61,537 bases of DNA from QQWI01 sp964522015 (GTDB lineage Bacteria > Bacillota > Clostridia > Peptostreptococcales > Acidaminobacteraceae): the NCBI GenBank assembly GCA_964522015.1, contig CAZFST010000029.1, positions 1 to 61,537 on the forward strand, written 5' to 3'. The translations under genes and the position numbers were made by a program. Under the pieces are notes generated by a model that ran no database searches, was not told the DNA's origin, and was given only the letters and a program-made list of their open reading frames with translations. The stretch's first letter is position 1; the number at the start of each line of letters is the position of its first letter. Below are positions 8,795-17,494 of the stretch, piece after piece.

Positions 8795-9076
8795 AACTTC
8801 TCTTGGAATTTGGGGAGAAAGCGGCCCCACGGGCCGTCATCTATAAAACGTTGATTGAGAGTAGTACAGAGACAAGTGATTTTTAGAGAGCCGATGGTGG
8901 GTGCAAATCGGTGGTCACATCTTTGGAATGGACTCATGAGTGCCTGTGTGAAGCTTTGGCTTAGCTCAGGACGTATGGCTGCGTTAAAGCCTTAAAGTGA
9001 GTTGCAAAAGCAACTAATTTGAGTGGTACCGCGGAAGCAAAGCTTTCGTCTCAGCAATGTGACGAAAGCTTTTTTT
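8795..9076 (+). promoter_or_regulatory. T-box riboswitch, tryptophan specifier
   Basis: The leader has the stem I landmarks: AGTA at about 8855, a GATGG/ATCGG stem with GTGCAA, and a specifier-loop GAA-TGG-A with TGG (Trp) at 8939-8941. Stem III GTTGC-aaaa-GCAAC is at 9001-9014. The T-box TGGTACCGCG is at 9024-9033. The terminator is AGCTTTCGTC (9041-9050) with GACGAAAGCT (9061-9070) and seven Ts. In this family uncharged tRNA pairs with the specifier and the T-box, stabilises the antiterminator and lets transcription reach trpS. The 345-base gap 8763-9107 is thus fully used. Confidence 0.93.
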
Positions 9077-9107
9077 GTTTTTGTTTGCAAGAGAGAGGAG
9101 ACAAAAC

Positions 9108-10109
9108 ATGTCTGAAGAAAGAAAACGGATACTCAGTGGCATCAAACCTTCTGGTCAATTAACACTTGGTAATTATATAGGAGCCATTAGCAATTGGGTC
9201 AAACTGCAAGAGGATTACGAAACATTTTATTGTGTTGTAGATATGCATGCCATCACAGAGCGTCAAGAACCGGGAATGCTTAGAAAATTGACTTTAGAGA
9301 GCCTGGCTCAGTATGTAGCCTGTGGCCTAGATCCTGAAAAAAATACCCTGTTTATTCAGTCCCATGTCCATGAACATGCAGAACTTGCATGGGTGTTAAA
9401 CTGTATGACCTACATGGGTGAACTGGGTCGCATGACCCAATATAAAGACAAGTCTCAAAAAAATGTTGAAAACTTAAATGCAGGCTTATTCACTTATCCT
9501 GTCTTAATGGCAGCGGATATTCTCCTGTATCAAGCAGATGTGGTCCCTGTTGGTGAAGACCAAAAGCAACATTTAGAACTGGCTAGGGATATTGCAAACC
9601 GATTTAACAATCGCTATTCAGATACCTTTGTGATTCCAGATGTCTATAATCCTAAAGTCGGTGCCCGTATTATGAGTCTACAAGAACCAGAAAACAAAAT
9701 GGCCAAATCCGATGACAACGATAATTCATCCATTTACATTGTGGATTCTGCAGATGCCATTGTTAAAAAACTCAAGCGGGCAGTGACAGACTCAGTTGGG
9801 ATTGTTCAAGTGAGCAACGATCAACCGGGAATTAAGAATCTTTTGTCGATTTATGCGGCATTAACGGATACAAAAATCGAGACACTAGTAGACAGATACC
9901 AAGGAATCGGCTATGGTAAGTTTAAGGATGATGTTGCTGAGGTTATCGTAGAAGCACTTCGTCCAACTAGAGAGCGCTACGAAGATTTAATGAAGAACAA
10001 AGATTATCTAGCAAAGGTTTATAATGAGGGTGCTGATAAGGCACAGGCAGCAGCGCGCAAGACCCTTAGAAAGGTCTACAAAAAAACGGGCTTTGTCCCA
10101 CGAGGTTAA
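9108..10109 (+). CDS. trpS: Tryptophanyl-tRNA synthetase
   Basis: Charges tRNA-Trp in the cytoplasm. The class I signatures are clear: the HIGH-like PSGQLTLGNYIG near residues 14-25, VPVGEDQKQHLELARD, and the KMSKS equivalent KMAKSDDN near residue 200. At 333 residues it has the usual bacterial length. ATG 9108 is chosen because GAGAGAGGAG lies just upstream; the open frame extends back to 9075, inside the terminator. Expression is controlled by the Trp T-box upstream. Confidence 0.97.
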   Translation: MSEERKRILSGIKPSGQLTLGNYIGAISNWVKLQEDYETFYCVVDMHAITERQEPGMLRKLTLESLAQYVACGLDPEKNTLFIQSHVHEHAELAWVLNCMTYMGELGRMTQYKDKSQKNVENLNAGLFTYPVLMAADILLYQADVVPVGEDQKQHLELARDIANRFNNRYSDTFVIPDVYNPKVGARIMSLQEPENKMAKSDDNDNSSIYIVDSADAIVKKLKRAVTDSVGIVQVSNDQPGIKNLLSIYAALTDTKIETLVDRYQGIGYGKFKDDVAEVIVEALRPTRERYEDLMKNKDYLAKVYNEGADKAQAAARKTLRKVYKKTGFVPRG

Positions 10110-10112
10110 CAA

Positions 10113-10652
10113 ATGAATAAATTAGGCAATAAAGCCTTAAAATGGGTTTCGCTGGTATTGACTTTTGCCTTACTTACCCTTGTGGGAGCTAGCATGGTTG
10201 GCTGTCAAAAGGCTGAAGAGAAAACAACAATTTTTGAAAGTCAATTGGGCAGCTTCACCATTGCATTTGACAGTAAATATGTTGAAAAAGCAAAGAGCCA
10301 AGAGGACATTTATTATATTACAACCCTAGAGGCGCCTGATGGTAAACAAATCCGTATCGTTGAAGAAAAAGATGCAGCCTACACCGTGGATGAGGCCTAT
10401 TTAGAAGAAGAGCTCACAGTGGTAGATGAAATCGAAACCAAACGGACCGAGATTTTGGATGTTGAGGGCTTTGGCAAGATCTATGGAGCTCTTTTATTTG
10501 ACAATTCCCTCAATGACCATTTGTTTTACTACAAATTTAATTCAGGCACCACGGTTGGCACTGTTCTCTTTAGTAATAAAAGGGCATTGACACAAGACGA
10601 TGAGGCCGCCATTAAAACAATGATTTCTACTTTGAAAAACAAGGAGAAATAA
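10113..10652 (+). CDS. Small lipoprotein of unknown function
   Basis: 179 residues, starting 3 bases after the trpS stop with GAGG inside the trpS end. The N-terminus has a hydrophobic segment and a lipobox-like VGC at about residues 29-31, so the product is probably anchored outside the membrane. The mature part is acidic and rich in Thr/Glu/Lys, with ITTLEAPDGKQIRIVEEKD, but I recognise no family. It is likely cotranscribed with trpS and the next gene. Confidence 0.6.
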   Translation: MNKLGNKALKWVSLVLTFALLTLVGASMVGCQKAEEKTTIFESQLGSFTIAFDSKYVEKAKSQEDIYYITTLEAPDGKQIRIVEEKDAAYTVDEAYLEEELTVVDEIETKRTEILDVEGFGKIYGALLFDNSLNDHLFYYKFNSGTTVGTVLFSNKRALTQDDEAAIKTMISTLKNKEK

Positions 10653-10657
10653 CCGTA

Positions 10658-10936
10658 ATGAGAGCCAATCAAGAGCCTAAACCCGTGGTCAAGCGAACAC
10701 TTTGGGTAAGAATAGGTGCACTGTTAACAGGTGTTTTTTTACTAGTGGGTTTTCTTTGGCTGACACTGATCAAGGTTCCAACCCTAGTTGCCCCTGCAGC
10801 CCAGGTAAACGCTGTACCAGCTTCAGGAGTAGACATTCGTCCTGGTACAAACTGGATAGAAGTTTTGGTTCTAATCATTCTAGGAGCCATTGTTTTACTG
10901 ATGATTTACCGATCAAAACAGAACCCCAAACCTTGA
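10658..10936 (+). CDS. Small membrane protein, unknown
   Basis: 92 residues with AAGGAG 10 bases before ATG 10658. A basic N-terminus (about 15 residues) is followed by one membrane segment (about 18-40), a roughly 25-residue external loop with PGTNW, and a second segment (about 63-83) ending in RSKQNPKP. Both ends should face the cytoplasm. It follows the lipoprotein gene after 5 bases and shares its transcript. No homology recognised. Confidence 0.5.
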   Translation: MRANQEPKPVVKRTLWVRIGALLTGVFLLVGFLWLTLIKVPTLVAPAAQVNAVPASGVDIRPGTNWIEVLVLIILGAIVLLMIYRSKQNPKP

Positions 10937-10955
10937 AGACGGACCCACCCCTGCG

Positions 10956-11024
10956 AACCTAATAACTCAAGTAACCCTAATAACCAACTAACCCTAATAA
11001 CCAACTAAACCTAATGCCCCAACT
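10956..11024. repeat. 17-bp tandem repeat, four units
   Basis: AACCCTAATAACCAACT occurs twice exactly (10973-10989 and 10990-11006), flanked by diverged copies at 10956-10972 and 11007-11024. The unit is C/A-rich. It lies just before a terminator in the gene-free stretch 10937-11238, which otherwise holds that terminator and a sigma-54 promoter. Confidence 0.85.
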
Positions 11025-11037
11025 AAACTATTATATG

Positions 11038-11081
11038 AAGACACTGAAACCGAGAAGCCATGGATTTCAGTGTCTTTTTTT
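11038..11081 (+). terminator. Intrinsic terminator of the trpS unit
   Basis: AAGACACTGAAA (11038-11049) pairs with TTTCAGTGTCTT (11065-11076) and runs into seven Ts. Confidence 0.9.
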
Positions 11082-11170
11082 CGCTGTTTTTAGTCCCCTC
11101 TTAGTGTCAGTCTTTCAGATTGGAGGAGTGACAGTAGCTAGAACTGTTGCAGTGGAAGGGTCTTGAGAAT

Positions 11171-11186
11171 TGGCACAGTTATTGCT
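11171..11186 (+). promoter_or_regulatory. Sigma-54 promoter before the HPr gene
   Basis: TGGCAC-AGTTA-TTGCT matches the -24/-12 consensus exactly and lies about 50 bases before the HPr start. The LevR-type activator encoded downstream is the natural candidate to drive it. Confidence 0.88.
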
Positions 11187-11238
11187 ATATGAAGCAATAG
11201 ATAAACCTCAGCATTTAGAGGATTAAAAAGGAGTTAAG

Positions 11239-11502
11239 ATGAGAAGTGAAAGCGCAAAAATCAACAACGAAAAGGGGCTTCACGCCCGGCCTGCAACTAG
11301 CTTTTTGAAAGCATGCTTACAGTACCAATCCAAAATCACCATTGCCTATGGGGAACAAATCGTCAATGCTAAAAGCATGACAAGCCTACTTAAACTAGGT
11401 ATTCCAGGTGGTACAGAAGTAATTTTAACGGCAGATGGGATTGACGAATTCGATGCAATTGTAGGTCTTAAGCACTTTCTCCAAGAAACACTGGAGGATT
11501 GA
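11239..11502 (+). CDS. HPr-like phosphocarrier protein
   Basis: 87 residues. The active site GLHARPA puts the phospho-accepting His at residue 15, and NAKSMTSLLKLG carries the Ser-46 region that HPr kinase modifies. HPr passes phosphate from enzyme I to PTS EIIA domains. AAGGAG precedes ATG 11239. It has its own sigma-54 promoter and terminator and sits before a LevR-type regulator and a mannose-type PTS. It is therefore probably a dedicated HPr for this transporter, not the general ptsH. No enzyme I gene is near. Confidence 0.9.
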   Translation: MRSESAKINNEKGLHARPATSFLKACLQYQSKITIAYGEQIVNAKSMTSLLKLGIPGGTEVILTADGIDEFDAIVGLKHFLQETLED

Positions 11503-11536
11503 TAACCCCCTTAAACCATGATTGCATCTCACTATG

Positions 11537-11581
11537 AAAAAGAAATGTTGCTAGCCATAACATAGCATCATTTCTTTTTTT
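11537..11581 (+). terminator. Terminator after the HPr gene
   Basis: AAAAAGAAATGtTGCTA (11537-11553) pairs with TAGCAtCATTTCTTTTT (11563-11579), ending in a T-tract. Confidence 0.85.
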
Positions 11582-11600
11582 GTGATTGATTTTCTGAATA

Positions 11601-11629
11601 TTGCGATATGAAGTTGCGTATGGTAAAAT
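11601..11629 (+). promoter_or_regulatory. Probable sigma-A promoter of the LevR-type gene
   Basis: TTGCGA (11601-11606), 17 bases, TAAAAT (11624-11629). The cre palindrome immediately follows the -10 box. Confidence 0.55.
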
Positions 11630-11637
11630 AGTGAAAA

Positions 11638-11651
11638 TGAAAGCGCTTTCA
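11638..11651. promoter_or_regulatory. cre site (CcpA operator)
   Basis: TGAAAGCGCTTTCA is a perfect palindrome and a full match to the Gram-positive cre consensus TGWAANCGNTNWCA. It lies just downstream of the -10 box of the regulator gene, a position where CcpA with HPr-Ser-P would block transcription. PTS expression would thus be shut off indirectly by preferred sugars. Confidence 0.88.
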
Positions 11652-11675
11652 CATTTAAACTTAGGGGGTGACATT

Positions 11676-14510
11676 GTGAAAAATAGTGACCGCATACATC
11701 ACTACGTACTAGAAATGGCTAGTAAAACCACACCAGATAAGACGGATTGCTTGACTGCCAATGCCGTTGCTTCGGCACTGGATATGAAGAGAAATTTTGC
11801 AAGCCATCATCTAAACCGTCTAGTAGAAGAGAATAGATTGGTAAAATCCAACACGAGGCCTGTGTACTTTTTTCCTACTGAGTGTGATTTAAAAACCGGT
11901 ATTCATGCAAATCCGATTATGAGTTCGATGGTGAATTCTCAGGTGGACACAAGTTCAAATCCAATTATTAACACAGTAACAAATCCAATCATGAGCACAT
12001 TAGCGGCGGTCCGTGTAGCCCAAGAAAAAGCCCCGATTAAGCAGGGAGATCCTTTTGCAGAGCTAATCGGCCACAACGGCAGCCTGAAGTATATCGTGGA
12101 GCAGTGTAAATCTACCGTTCTCTACCCCCCAATGGGCCTACCCATCCTACTTTGCGGCCCATCGGGTGTAGGCAAAAGCGTCCTTGCCCAAAAGATCCAC
12201 GCTTTTGCCGTGGCCTCTGGAGAGCTCAAGGCAGATGCCCCCTTTGTGACTTTTAACTGTGCAGAATACGCCAACAATGCAGAACTCCTGTCAGCAGCCC
12301 TATTTGGCTATGTCAAAGGGGCTTTTACAGGGGCTGACAGTGAAAAATCCGGCCTATTAGAAGCGGCAAACCACGGCATTCTCTTTTTAGATGAGATGCA
12401 CAGGCTATCCCCAGAAAGTCAAGAAAAGCTCTTTGTATTTTTGGACCAGGGTGTATTTCGCCGCTTAGGAGAATCCAGTGGTTGGCGAAAAGCTCAGGTA
12501 CGAATGGTTTATGCCACTACCATACAACCAGAAGCCGAGTTGCTAGAAACATTCTTGAGACGGATCCCCTTAATTGTGAAGGTGCCCAGTTACGAAGAGC
12601 GACCCCTTGTTGAAAAACTCAATCTCATTAGACACTTGTACTTTTTAGAATCTAAGCGTTTAAATCGGGGGATTGAGATTAGCGGCCAGGTGATTAAAAT
12701 GCTGGTCAAGACCCACCTGCAAGGGAATATTGGCAATGTGATGAATGCCATCAAACTCAGCTGTGCCAGTGCTTTGAGCGAGGCCTTTCGCAGGGAGAAA
12801 TCCGGACCTATCAGCATTAAGATTGGCCACTTGCCAAAGTCCTACCAATTAGCCCTTGATCAATTTCTATTTGACAAAGATGTGTTTGACGACTGGCAAA
12901 TAGCCCCGGATGCTATTGTGATTGAAACCATCAACCACGCTGATGTGGAACCCATTGAAGAGTTTAGGCTAAGAATCTACGCCTTACTGGATATGATAGA
13001 AGGGCAAAAGTCCCTGTCAAAAGAGCAACTAACCCAGTGTTACGGTGCGGTGAATGCTTTAGTGGATACCATTATCTTTAAAAATGAACAAACTGCAAAT
13101 CCTGTTTTACTGGCGGCCATCGAGAAAGTGGTCAATTATTGTTTATCAGACTTTCAAAAACAATATGGCTTTCAACATTTTGGGAATAGCGCCCATGTGA
13201 TTTCTCGTCTGGTTCATTTTGTTCATCAACTGAGTGGTTCTGTGACCACAAGTGAAGATACGAGCTTACTTGAGAAGGTCACCATTCTTTTACCAAAGGA
13301 ATCTCGCTTAGTGGGTCAGATGATGACACTGCTAGAAAAACACATGGATGAAACCATGCCGGAAATCGTGACACTAATACTGACACTCTATTTTAAGTCC
13401 CTTAATCGCAATTTAAGTCATAAACAGGCCAATGCAGTGATTATGGCCCATGGTTATGCCACAGCCAGTAGTATTGCCAGTGTGGCCAATCGTTTGTTGG
13501 GTCAATATGTCTACGATGCTTTTGACATGCCCCTGGACGTTTCTTCAGCGGAGATGAGTCAACATTTAATGCGTTATATCAAGCAAATAGATCATCAAAA
13601 TGGTCTCATTATTCTAGTGGATATGGGCTCCCTTGAAACCTTGTATCAGGGAATTGATCACAATGGCCTGGGAGACGTGGCCATTATCAATAATATCACC
13701 ACACAACTGGCTTTAGATGTGGCTTCCCGTGTACTAGATCACCAGCCCATGGAATTGATTGTAAAGGAAGCCGTGGCTAGAAACAGCCATAAGTTTCATT
13801 TTATAAAAGCTGATTTGCCAAAACCAAATGCGATTTTAGTCACTTGTAGCACCGGTATTGGCACTGCTCAAAAAATCAAAACCCTTCTCTCAAGTTGCTT
13901 TCAAAAGGACACCATGGAAATCATCGCTTACGATTTTGACCGCATTAGGGGCAATGGTAGGGAAGAAGCGGTGTTCAAGCAATACGATGTCCGTCTGATG
14001 ATTGGCACCAACAACCCTCAGGTGCCCAATCTACCCTATGTCTCCATCGAAGATTTAATGATGGAGCGTGACGACGGGATTATCGCAACAGCCCTTGCTA
14101 GCTGCGCAAAACCTGAAGAAATAGAGCTAATGAACCGGGAGATTGTAAAGGCATTTACCCTTGAAAACATCTTGAATGTGTTGACAATTCTTAATCCAGA
14201 CAAGGTGGCCGAACAAGTGGATCACGCTCTAAACCGCTTAGAGCAGCGGCTTGTGCAAAAGCTTCAAAACGCTCACAGGATGAGTTTGACCATCCATTTA
14301 AGTTGTATGATTGAGCGACTTGTGATGAAAACCCCCATTGAAACCGGTAGTCATATTGAGGATTTTGAAGGGAAGCACCATAGTTTTATCAACCATGTAC
14401 GGGATTCTTTTTCGTCCATTGAACAGTTTTACAATATCTTTATTCCTCTTTCGGAAGTTACTTTTATTTACGATAATATCAAGAATAGATTGGAACATTT
14501 TGAATTGTGA
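11676..14510 (+). CDS. LevR-type sigma-54-dependent PTS regulator
   Basis: GTG 11676 is chosen for the preceding TTAGGGGGTG; it gives 944 residues. Order: an N-terminal winged-helix region (about 1-70); an AAA+ sigma-54 interaction domain with Walker A (GPSGVGKS), GAFTGA and Walker B (ILFLDEMH); a first PRD; an EIIA-Man-like domain with HGYATAS; an EIIB-Gat-like segment around CSTGIGTAQK; and a second PRD at the C-terminus. That is the layout of LevR/ManR regulators, whose activity is set by phosphorylation through HPr and the cognate EIIB. It should activate the -24/-12 promoters before the HPr gene and the PTS operon. Its own gene has a sigma-A-like promoter and a cre site. Confidence 0.93.
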   Translation: MKNSDRIHHYVLEMASKTTPDKTDCLTANAVASALDMKRNFASHHLNRLVEENRLVKSNTRPVYFFPTECDLKTGIHANPIMSSMVNSQVDTSSNPIINTVTNPIMSTLAAVRVAQEKAPIKQGDPFAELIGHNGSLKYIVEQCKSTVLYPPMGLPILLCGPSGVGKSVLAQKIHAFAVASGELKADAPFVTFNCAEYANNAELLSAALFGYVKGAFTGADSEKSGLLEAANHGILFLDEMHRLSPESQEKLFVFLDQGVFRRLGESSGWRKAQVRMVYATTIQPEAELLETFLRRIPLIVKVPSYEERPLVEKLNLIRHLYFLESKRLNRGIEISGQVIKMLVKTHLQGNIGNVMNAIKLSCASALSEAFRREKSGPISIKIGHLPKSYQLALDQFLFDKDVFDDWQIAPDAIVIETINHADVEPIEEFRLRIYALLDMIEGQKSLSKEQLTQCYGAVNALVDTIIFKNEQTANPVLLAAIEKVVNYCLSDFQKQYGFQHFGNSAHVISRLVHFVHQLSGSVTTSEDTSLLEKVTILLPKESRLVGQMMTLLEKHMDETMPEIVTLILTLYFKSLNRNLSHKQANAVIMAHGYATASSIASVANRLLGQYVYDAFDMPLDVSSAEMSQHLMRYIKQIDHQNGLIILVDMGSLETLYQGIDHNGLGDVAIINNITTQLALDVASRVLDHQPMELIVKEAVARNSHKFHFIKADLPKPNAILVTCSTGIGTAQKIKTLLSSCFQKDTMEIIAYDFDRIRGNGREEAVFKQYDVRLMIGTNNPQVPNLPYVSIEDLMMERDDGIIATALASCAKPEEIELMNREIVKAFTLENILNVLTILNPDKVAEQVDHALNRLEQRLVQKLQNAHRMSLTIHLSCMIERLVMKTPIETGSHIEDFEGKHHSFINHVRDSFSSIEQFYNIFIPLSEVTFIYDNIKNRLEHFEL

Positions 14511-14517
14511 CACTCTT

Positions 14518-14533
14518 TGGCATGACACTTGCT
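14518..14533 (+). promoter_or_regulatory. Sigma-54 promoter of the mannose-type PTS operon
   Basis: TGGCAT-GACAC-TTGCT, with the invariant GG and GC correctly spaced, lies 34 bases before the first PTS gene and just after the regulator stop codon. Confidence 0.87.
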
Positions 14534-14566
14534 TATGTACAAGCTAAAGAGAAAGGAGGCTAATTA

Positions 14567-15037
14567 ATGGAACCAAATATTCGCATGGTAAGAATTGACA
14601 ATCGTCTAGTTCACGGACAAGTCGGTGTCACTTGGACTTCATCACTGGGTGTTAACTTGCTAGTGGTGGTGGACGACGAAGCAGCTCAGAGCCCGGTGCA
14701 ACAACAGCTTATGTCCATGACAGCAGATAATGCGGGGGTGGGAATTCGATTTTTTAGTATTGAAAAGACCTTGCAAGTGATTGGACAGGCTGCACCTTCA
14801 CAAAAGATATTCGTCATCGCAAAGACCCCTAGGGTTGTCAGATCACTGGTTGAAGGTGGGGTGGCAATTAAAGCTGTCAATGTGGGCAATATGCACTTTT
14901 CTGAAGGCAAGCGTCAGATTACAAAGAAAGTTTATGTAGATGATCAAGACATCGCAGATTTAAAAGCAATTGAAGCCTATGGCATTGACGTGTTCTTACA
15001 AGACACGCCAGAAGACGTTAAAAAAACTTTGGATTAA
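14567..15037 (+). CDS. PTS mannose-family EIIB component
   Basis: 156 residues. IDNRLVHGQVGVTW near the N-terminus carries the phosphorylated His (LVHGQ) typical of EIIB of the mannose/sorbose/N-acetylgalactosamine family, a cytoplasmic protein that passes phosphate from EIIA-His to the sugar. AAAGGAGG stands before ATG 14567. It is the first gene of the operon behind the sigma-54 promoter. The substrate cannot be told from sequence, and no sugar-metabolising gene is in the operon. Confidence 0.93.
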   Translation: MEPNIRMVRIDNRLVHGQVGVTWTSSLGVNLLVVVDDEAAQSPVQQQLMSMTADNAGVGIRFFSIEKTLQVIGQAAPSQKIFVIAKTPRVVRSLVEGGVAIKAVNVGNMHFSEGKRQITKKVYVDDQDIADLKAIEAYGIDVFLQDTPEDVKKTLD

Positions 15038-15049
15038 TAGGGGGATAAC

Positions 15050-15829
15050 ATGCAAGAGATTACGCTAATACAAGGACTCATGCTATCCGTTATGGCCATT
15101 ATTATTGGCTTTGACTTTTGGATAGAGGCACTTTTCATTTTTAGACCAATTATTGTTTGTACCTTAACAGGACTGATCCTTGGAGACCTTCAATTGGGTC
15201 TGATTGCAGGTGGTTTAACAGAACTTGCATTTGCGGGCCTTACGCCAGTAGGTGGTACACAACCGCCAAATCCAGTTTTAGCTGGTGTTATGACAACCGT
15301 TATTGCTTATACAACTGGGGTAGAACCGGTGGTAGCCATTGGACTTGCCCTACCATTTAGCTTCTTGATGCAGTACATCATTCTTTTCTACTATTCTACA
15401 TTTGCTGTCTTTATGGCAAAAGCAGATACATTGGCCAAAAATGCGGATATGAAAGGTTTTGCAAGACTTAATCTTTTAACAATTGGTATTGTTGGTTTAA
15501 CTTATGGCGTTGTTGTTTTCCTTTGCACCTATGTTGCTCAAGCACCGATGCAAGTACTTGTTGAAAACTTCCCACCATTCCTTGTACACGGTTTAGGGAT
15601 TGCTGGCGGTATCTTGCCTGCAGTTGGTTTTGGTTTACTGCTTAAAATCATGCTTAAAGTCAACATGGTGCCTTTCTTAATTGCTGGGTTCCTTTATATG
15701 ACTTACAATTCATTTGCAAACCTATTGCCAGTGGCATTAATGGGCGCTGCACTTGCAATCTTCGTTTTCTTCAATGACAAACAAAAGGTATCTGTAGCAA
15801 CAGGAGGTGGCTCAAATGAAGGCATCTAA
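15050..15829 (+). CDS. PTS mannose-family EIIC permease
   Basis: 259 residues, mostly hydrophobic. The conserved GGLTELAFAGLTPVGGTQPPNP stretch of EIIC (about residues 58-79) is visible, with several membrane helices on either side. Together with EIID it forms the sugar channel in the membrane. It begins 12 bases after the EIIB gene, and its end overlaps the EIID start by 14 bases, so the two are translationally coupled. The sequence feels closest to AgaC/AgaW-type permeases, but I would not fix the substrate. Confidence 0.92.
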   Translation: MQEITLIQGLMLSVMAIIIGFDFWIEALFIFRPIIVCTLTGLILGDLQLGLIAGGLTELAFAGLTPVGGTQPPNPVLAGVMTTVIAYTTGVEPVVAIGLALPFSFLMQYIILFYYSTFAVFMAKADTLAKNADMKGFARLNLLTIGIVGLTYGVVVFLCTYVAQAPMQVLVENFPPFLVHGLGIAGGILPAVGFGLLLKIMLKVNMVPFLIAGFLYMTYNSFANLLPVALMGAALAIFVFFNDKQKVSVATGGGSNEGI

Positions 15830-16622
15830 TACAACAACAGCACTTACCAAAAAGGATATTAATCAACTGGCTATTCGAAGTGCATTGCTTCAGTCGTCGT
15901 TCAACTTTGAGCGCATGCAAGCCGGTGGTTGGACATGGGCCATGTTGCCTTTTCTCAATAAGATCCACGGTGGCAACAAAGAAAAAGTATCCCGCGCCAT
16001 GCAAGACAACCTAGAATTTATCAACACAAATCCAACAACCTCTGGCTTTTTAATGGGTATGGTACTTTCGTTGGAAGAAAACAACGAAGAACGTTCAACT
16101 ATCAATGGCATCAAGGTTGCACTATTTGGACCCCTTGCTGGTATTGGCGATGCGCTTTTCTGGTTCACTTTCTTACCAATCATTGCTGGTATTTCTGCAT
16201 CTTTTGCAAGCCAAGGTAATGTTCTTGGTCCAATTCTATTCTTCTTAGCTTATTGTGGGGTTTTTGCTTCTCGTTTCTTGTGGACAAACCTTGGTTACAG
16301 CCTTGGTGCTAAAGCGGTTACTAAAATCAGAGAAAATACAGCGGCAATCTCAAAAGCAGCTTCTGTGATGGGTGTTACGGTGATTGGTGGTTTAATTGCG
16401 GCTTACATCAATATCAGCGTTTTGACCACGGTTAAGATTAATGAGGAACATTCAATTGCTTTACAAGCTGATTTCTTTGATAAAATCATGCCAAAATTAT
16501 TGCCTGTTCTTTACACCCTTTTGATGTACTATCTTGTTAAGAAGAAAAATGTTAAGCCAACTGTCTTGATTTTCGCAACATTTATCGGTGCCATTGCACT
16601 TTCTTATTTAGGCGTTCTCTAA
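15816..16622 (+). CDS. PTS mannose-family EIID permease subunit
   Basis: ATG 15816 is chosen because GGAGGTGG lies 6 bases upstream; GTG 15807 would sit on the ribosome binding site itself. 268 residues. Family hallmarks: SSFNFERMQAGGWTWAMLPF, FINTNPTTSGFLMGM, and KVALFGPLAGIGDALFWFT, followed by C-terminal membrane helices. EIID joins EIIC in the membrane complex. It overlaps the EIIC gene and abuts the EIIA gene. Confidence 0.93.
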   Translation: MKASNTTTALTKKDINQLAIRSALLQSSFNFERMQAGGWTWAMLPFLNKIHGGNKEKVSRAMQDNLEFINTNPTTSGFLMGMVLSLEENNEERSTINGIKVALFGPLAGIGDALFWFTFLPIIAGISASFASQGNVLGPILFFLAYCGVFASRFLWTNLGYSLGAKAVTKIRENTAAISKAASVMGVTVIGGLIAAYINISVLTTVKINEEHSIALQADFFDKIMPKLLPVLYTLLMYYLVKKKNVKPTVLIFATFIGAIALSYLGVL

Positions 16623-17059
16623 TGCATACGCACATAGTCATCATTGGTCATGGCAGATTTGCAACAGGGTGTCAGAGTACGATTGAGTTAATTGCTGGAA
16701 AGCAGCCCCATATCGATTATCTGGATTTTGGCATTGACGGTGAAACGGTTTCCCTATACGATAGAATAGAAGTCATTCTAAATCATCAAAAAGACAAGTC
16801 CCTCTTGTTCATATGTGATATTCTCGGAGGAACACCGTTTAAAACTGCAGTGGAGTTAACTTATGATATGGAGAACGTTTCTGTGGTAGCAGGGGCTAAC
16901 ATCAGCGCAATGATAGAAGTTGTCCTTCAAAAGGACATGGTGCCTTTTGATCAACTGGGGCAGATGTTAATTACCGAGACACAGCAAACGGTTATCCAAT
17001 TTACAAAAGCACCGATTGTGATTCAAGAATCAGCTGCCAGCAGTGATGGTGGTATCTAA
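16622..17059 (+). CDS. PTS mannose-family EIIA component (copy 1)
   Basis: 145 residues. IIGHGRFATG (His at about 10) is the phosphorylation site accepting phosphate from HPr, and FICDILGGTPFKTA is the second conserved EIIA-Man block. It starts on the last base of the EIID stop region, so translation is coupled. The last 25 residues (TKAPIVIQESAASSDGGI) form a short tail that looks like the start of an A-B linker with no B domain attached. Confidence 0.92.
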   Translation: MHTHIVIIGHGRFATGCQSTIELIAGKQPHIDYLDFGIDGETVSLYDRIEVILNHQKDKSLLFICDILGGTPFKTAVELTYDMENVSVVAGANISAMIEVVLQKDMVPFDQLGQMLITETQQTVIQFTKAPIVIQESAASSDGGI

Positions 17060-17074
17060 GCGAGAGGCTCATCT

Positions 17075-17494
17075 ATGTTTATATGGTTAGTGGCACATAG
17101 ACCTTATGCAACTGCTTTAAAAGAAGCAGTAGATCAAATTTTAGGCCCTAATAAAATTAGGGCTTATGATTTGAGTTGGGAACAAGATCCATCAGATTTT
17201 GCAAGCCAGCTGGAAGATGCCTATTTGCATCAGTCAGAGGCTCAAGGTTTGGTTTTTGTTGATCTTCTTGGCGGGAGTCCAATGAATAGCATGGTGTCTT
17301 TTTTACAAAGGCCAAATACCCTATTAATTTCAGGTGCAAACCTGCCCATGGTCTTATCATCTGCTAGATGGGAAAGTCATCAGGATGCCACTGAGTGGTT
17401 GCGAGAACATCCAACCAGGGGCATCGAGGATGTGAAAGCATTCATGGGACAGATCCATCTGAAAAAATCAGACGCTGAGGAAACCCAGATATGA
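17075..17494 (+). CDS. PTS mannose-family EIIA-like protein (copy 2)
   Basis: 139 residues. LVAHRPYATALKEA keeps the His of EIIA-Man (AH-G-YA in most members), with Arg in place of the usual Gly, and FVDLLGGSPMNSM is the second block. It is diverged from copy 1. It begins 15 bases after copy 1 and overlaps the next gene by 4 bases. It may be a second phosphate donor or a regulatory EIIA acting on the LevR-type protein; the sequence alone does not decide. Confidence 0.8.
   Translation: MFIWLVAHRPYATALKEAVDQILGPNKIRAYDLSWEQDPSDFASQLEDAYLHQSEAQGLVFVDLLGGSPMNSMVSFLQRPNTLLISGANLPMVLSSARWESHQDATEWLREHPTRGIEDVKAFMGQIHLKKSDAEETQI

Noticed and set aside
8677..8886. 69-codon + frame overlapping the kinase end and the trpS promoter
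   Set aside because: It runs through the sigma-A promoter and into the T-box leader and has no ribosome binding site.
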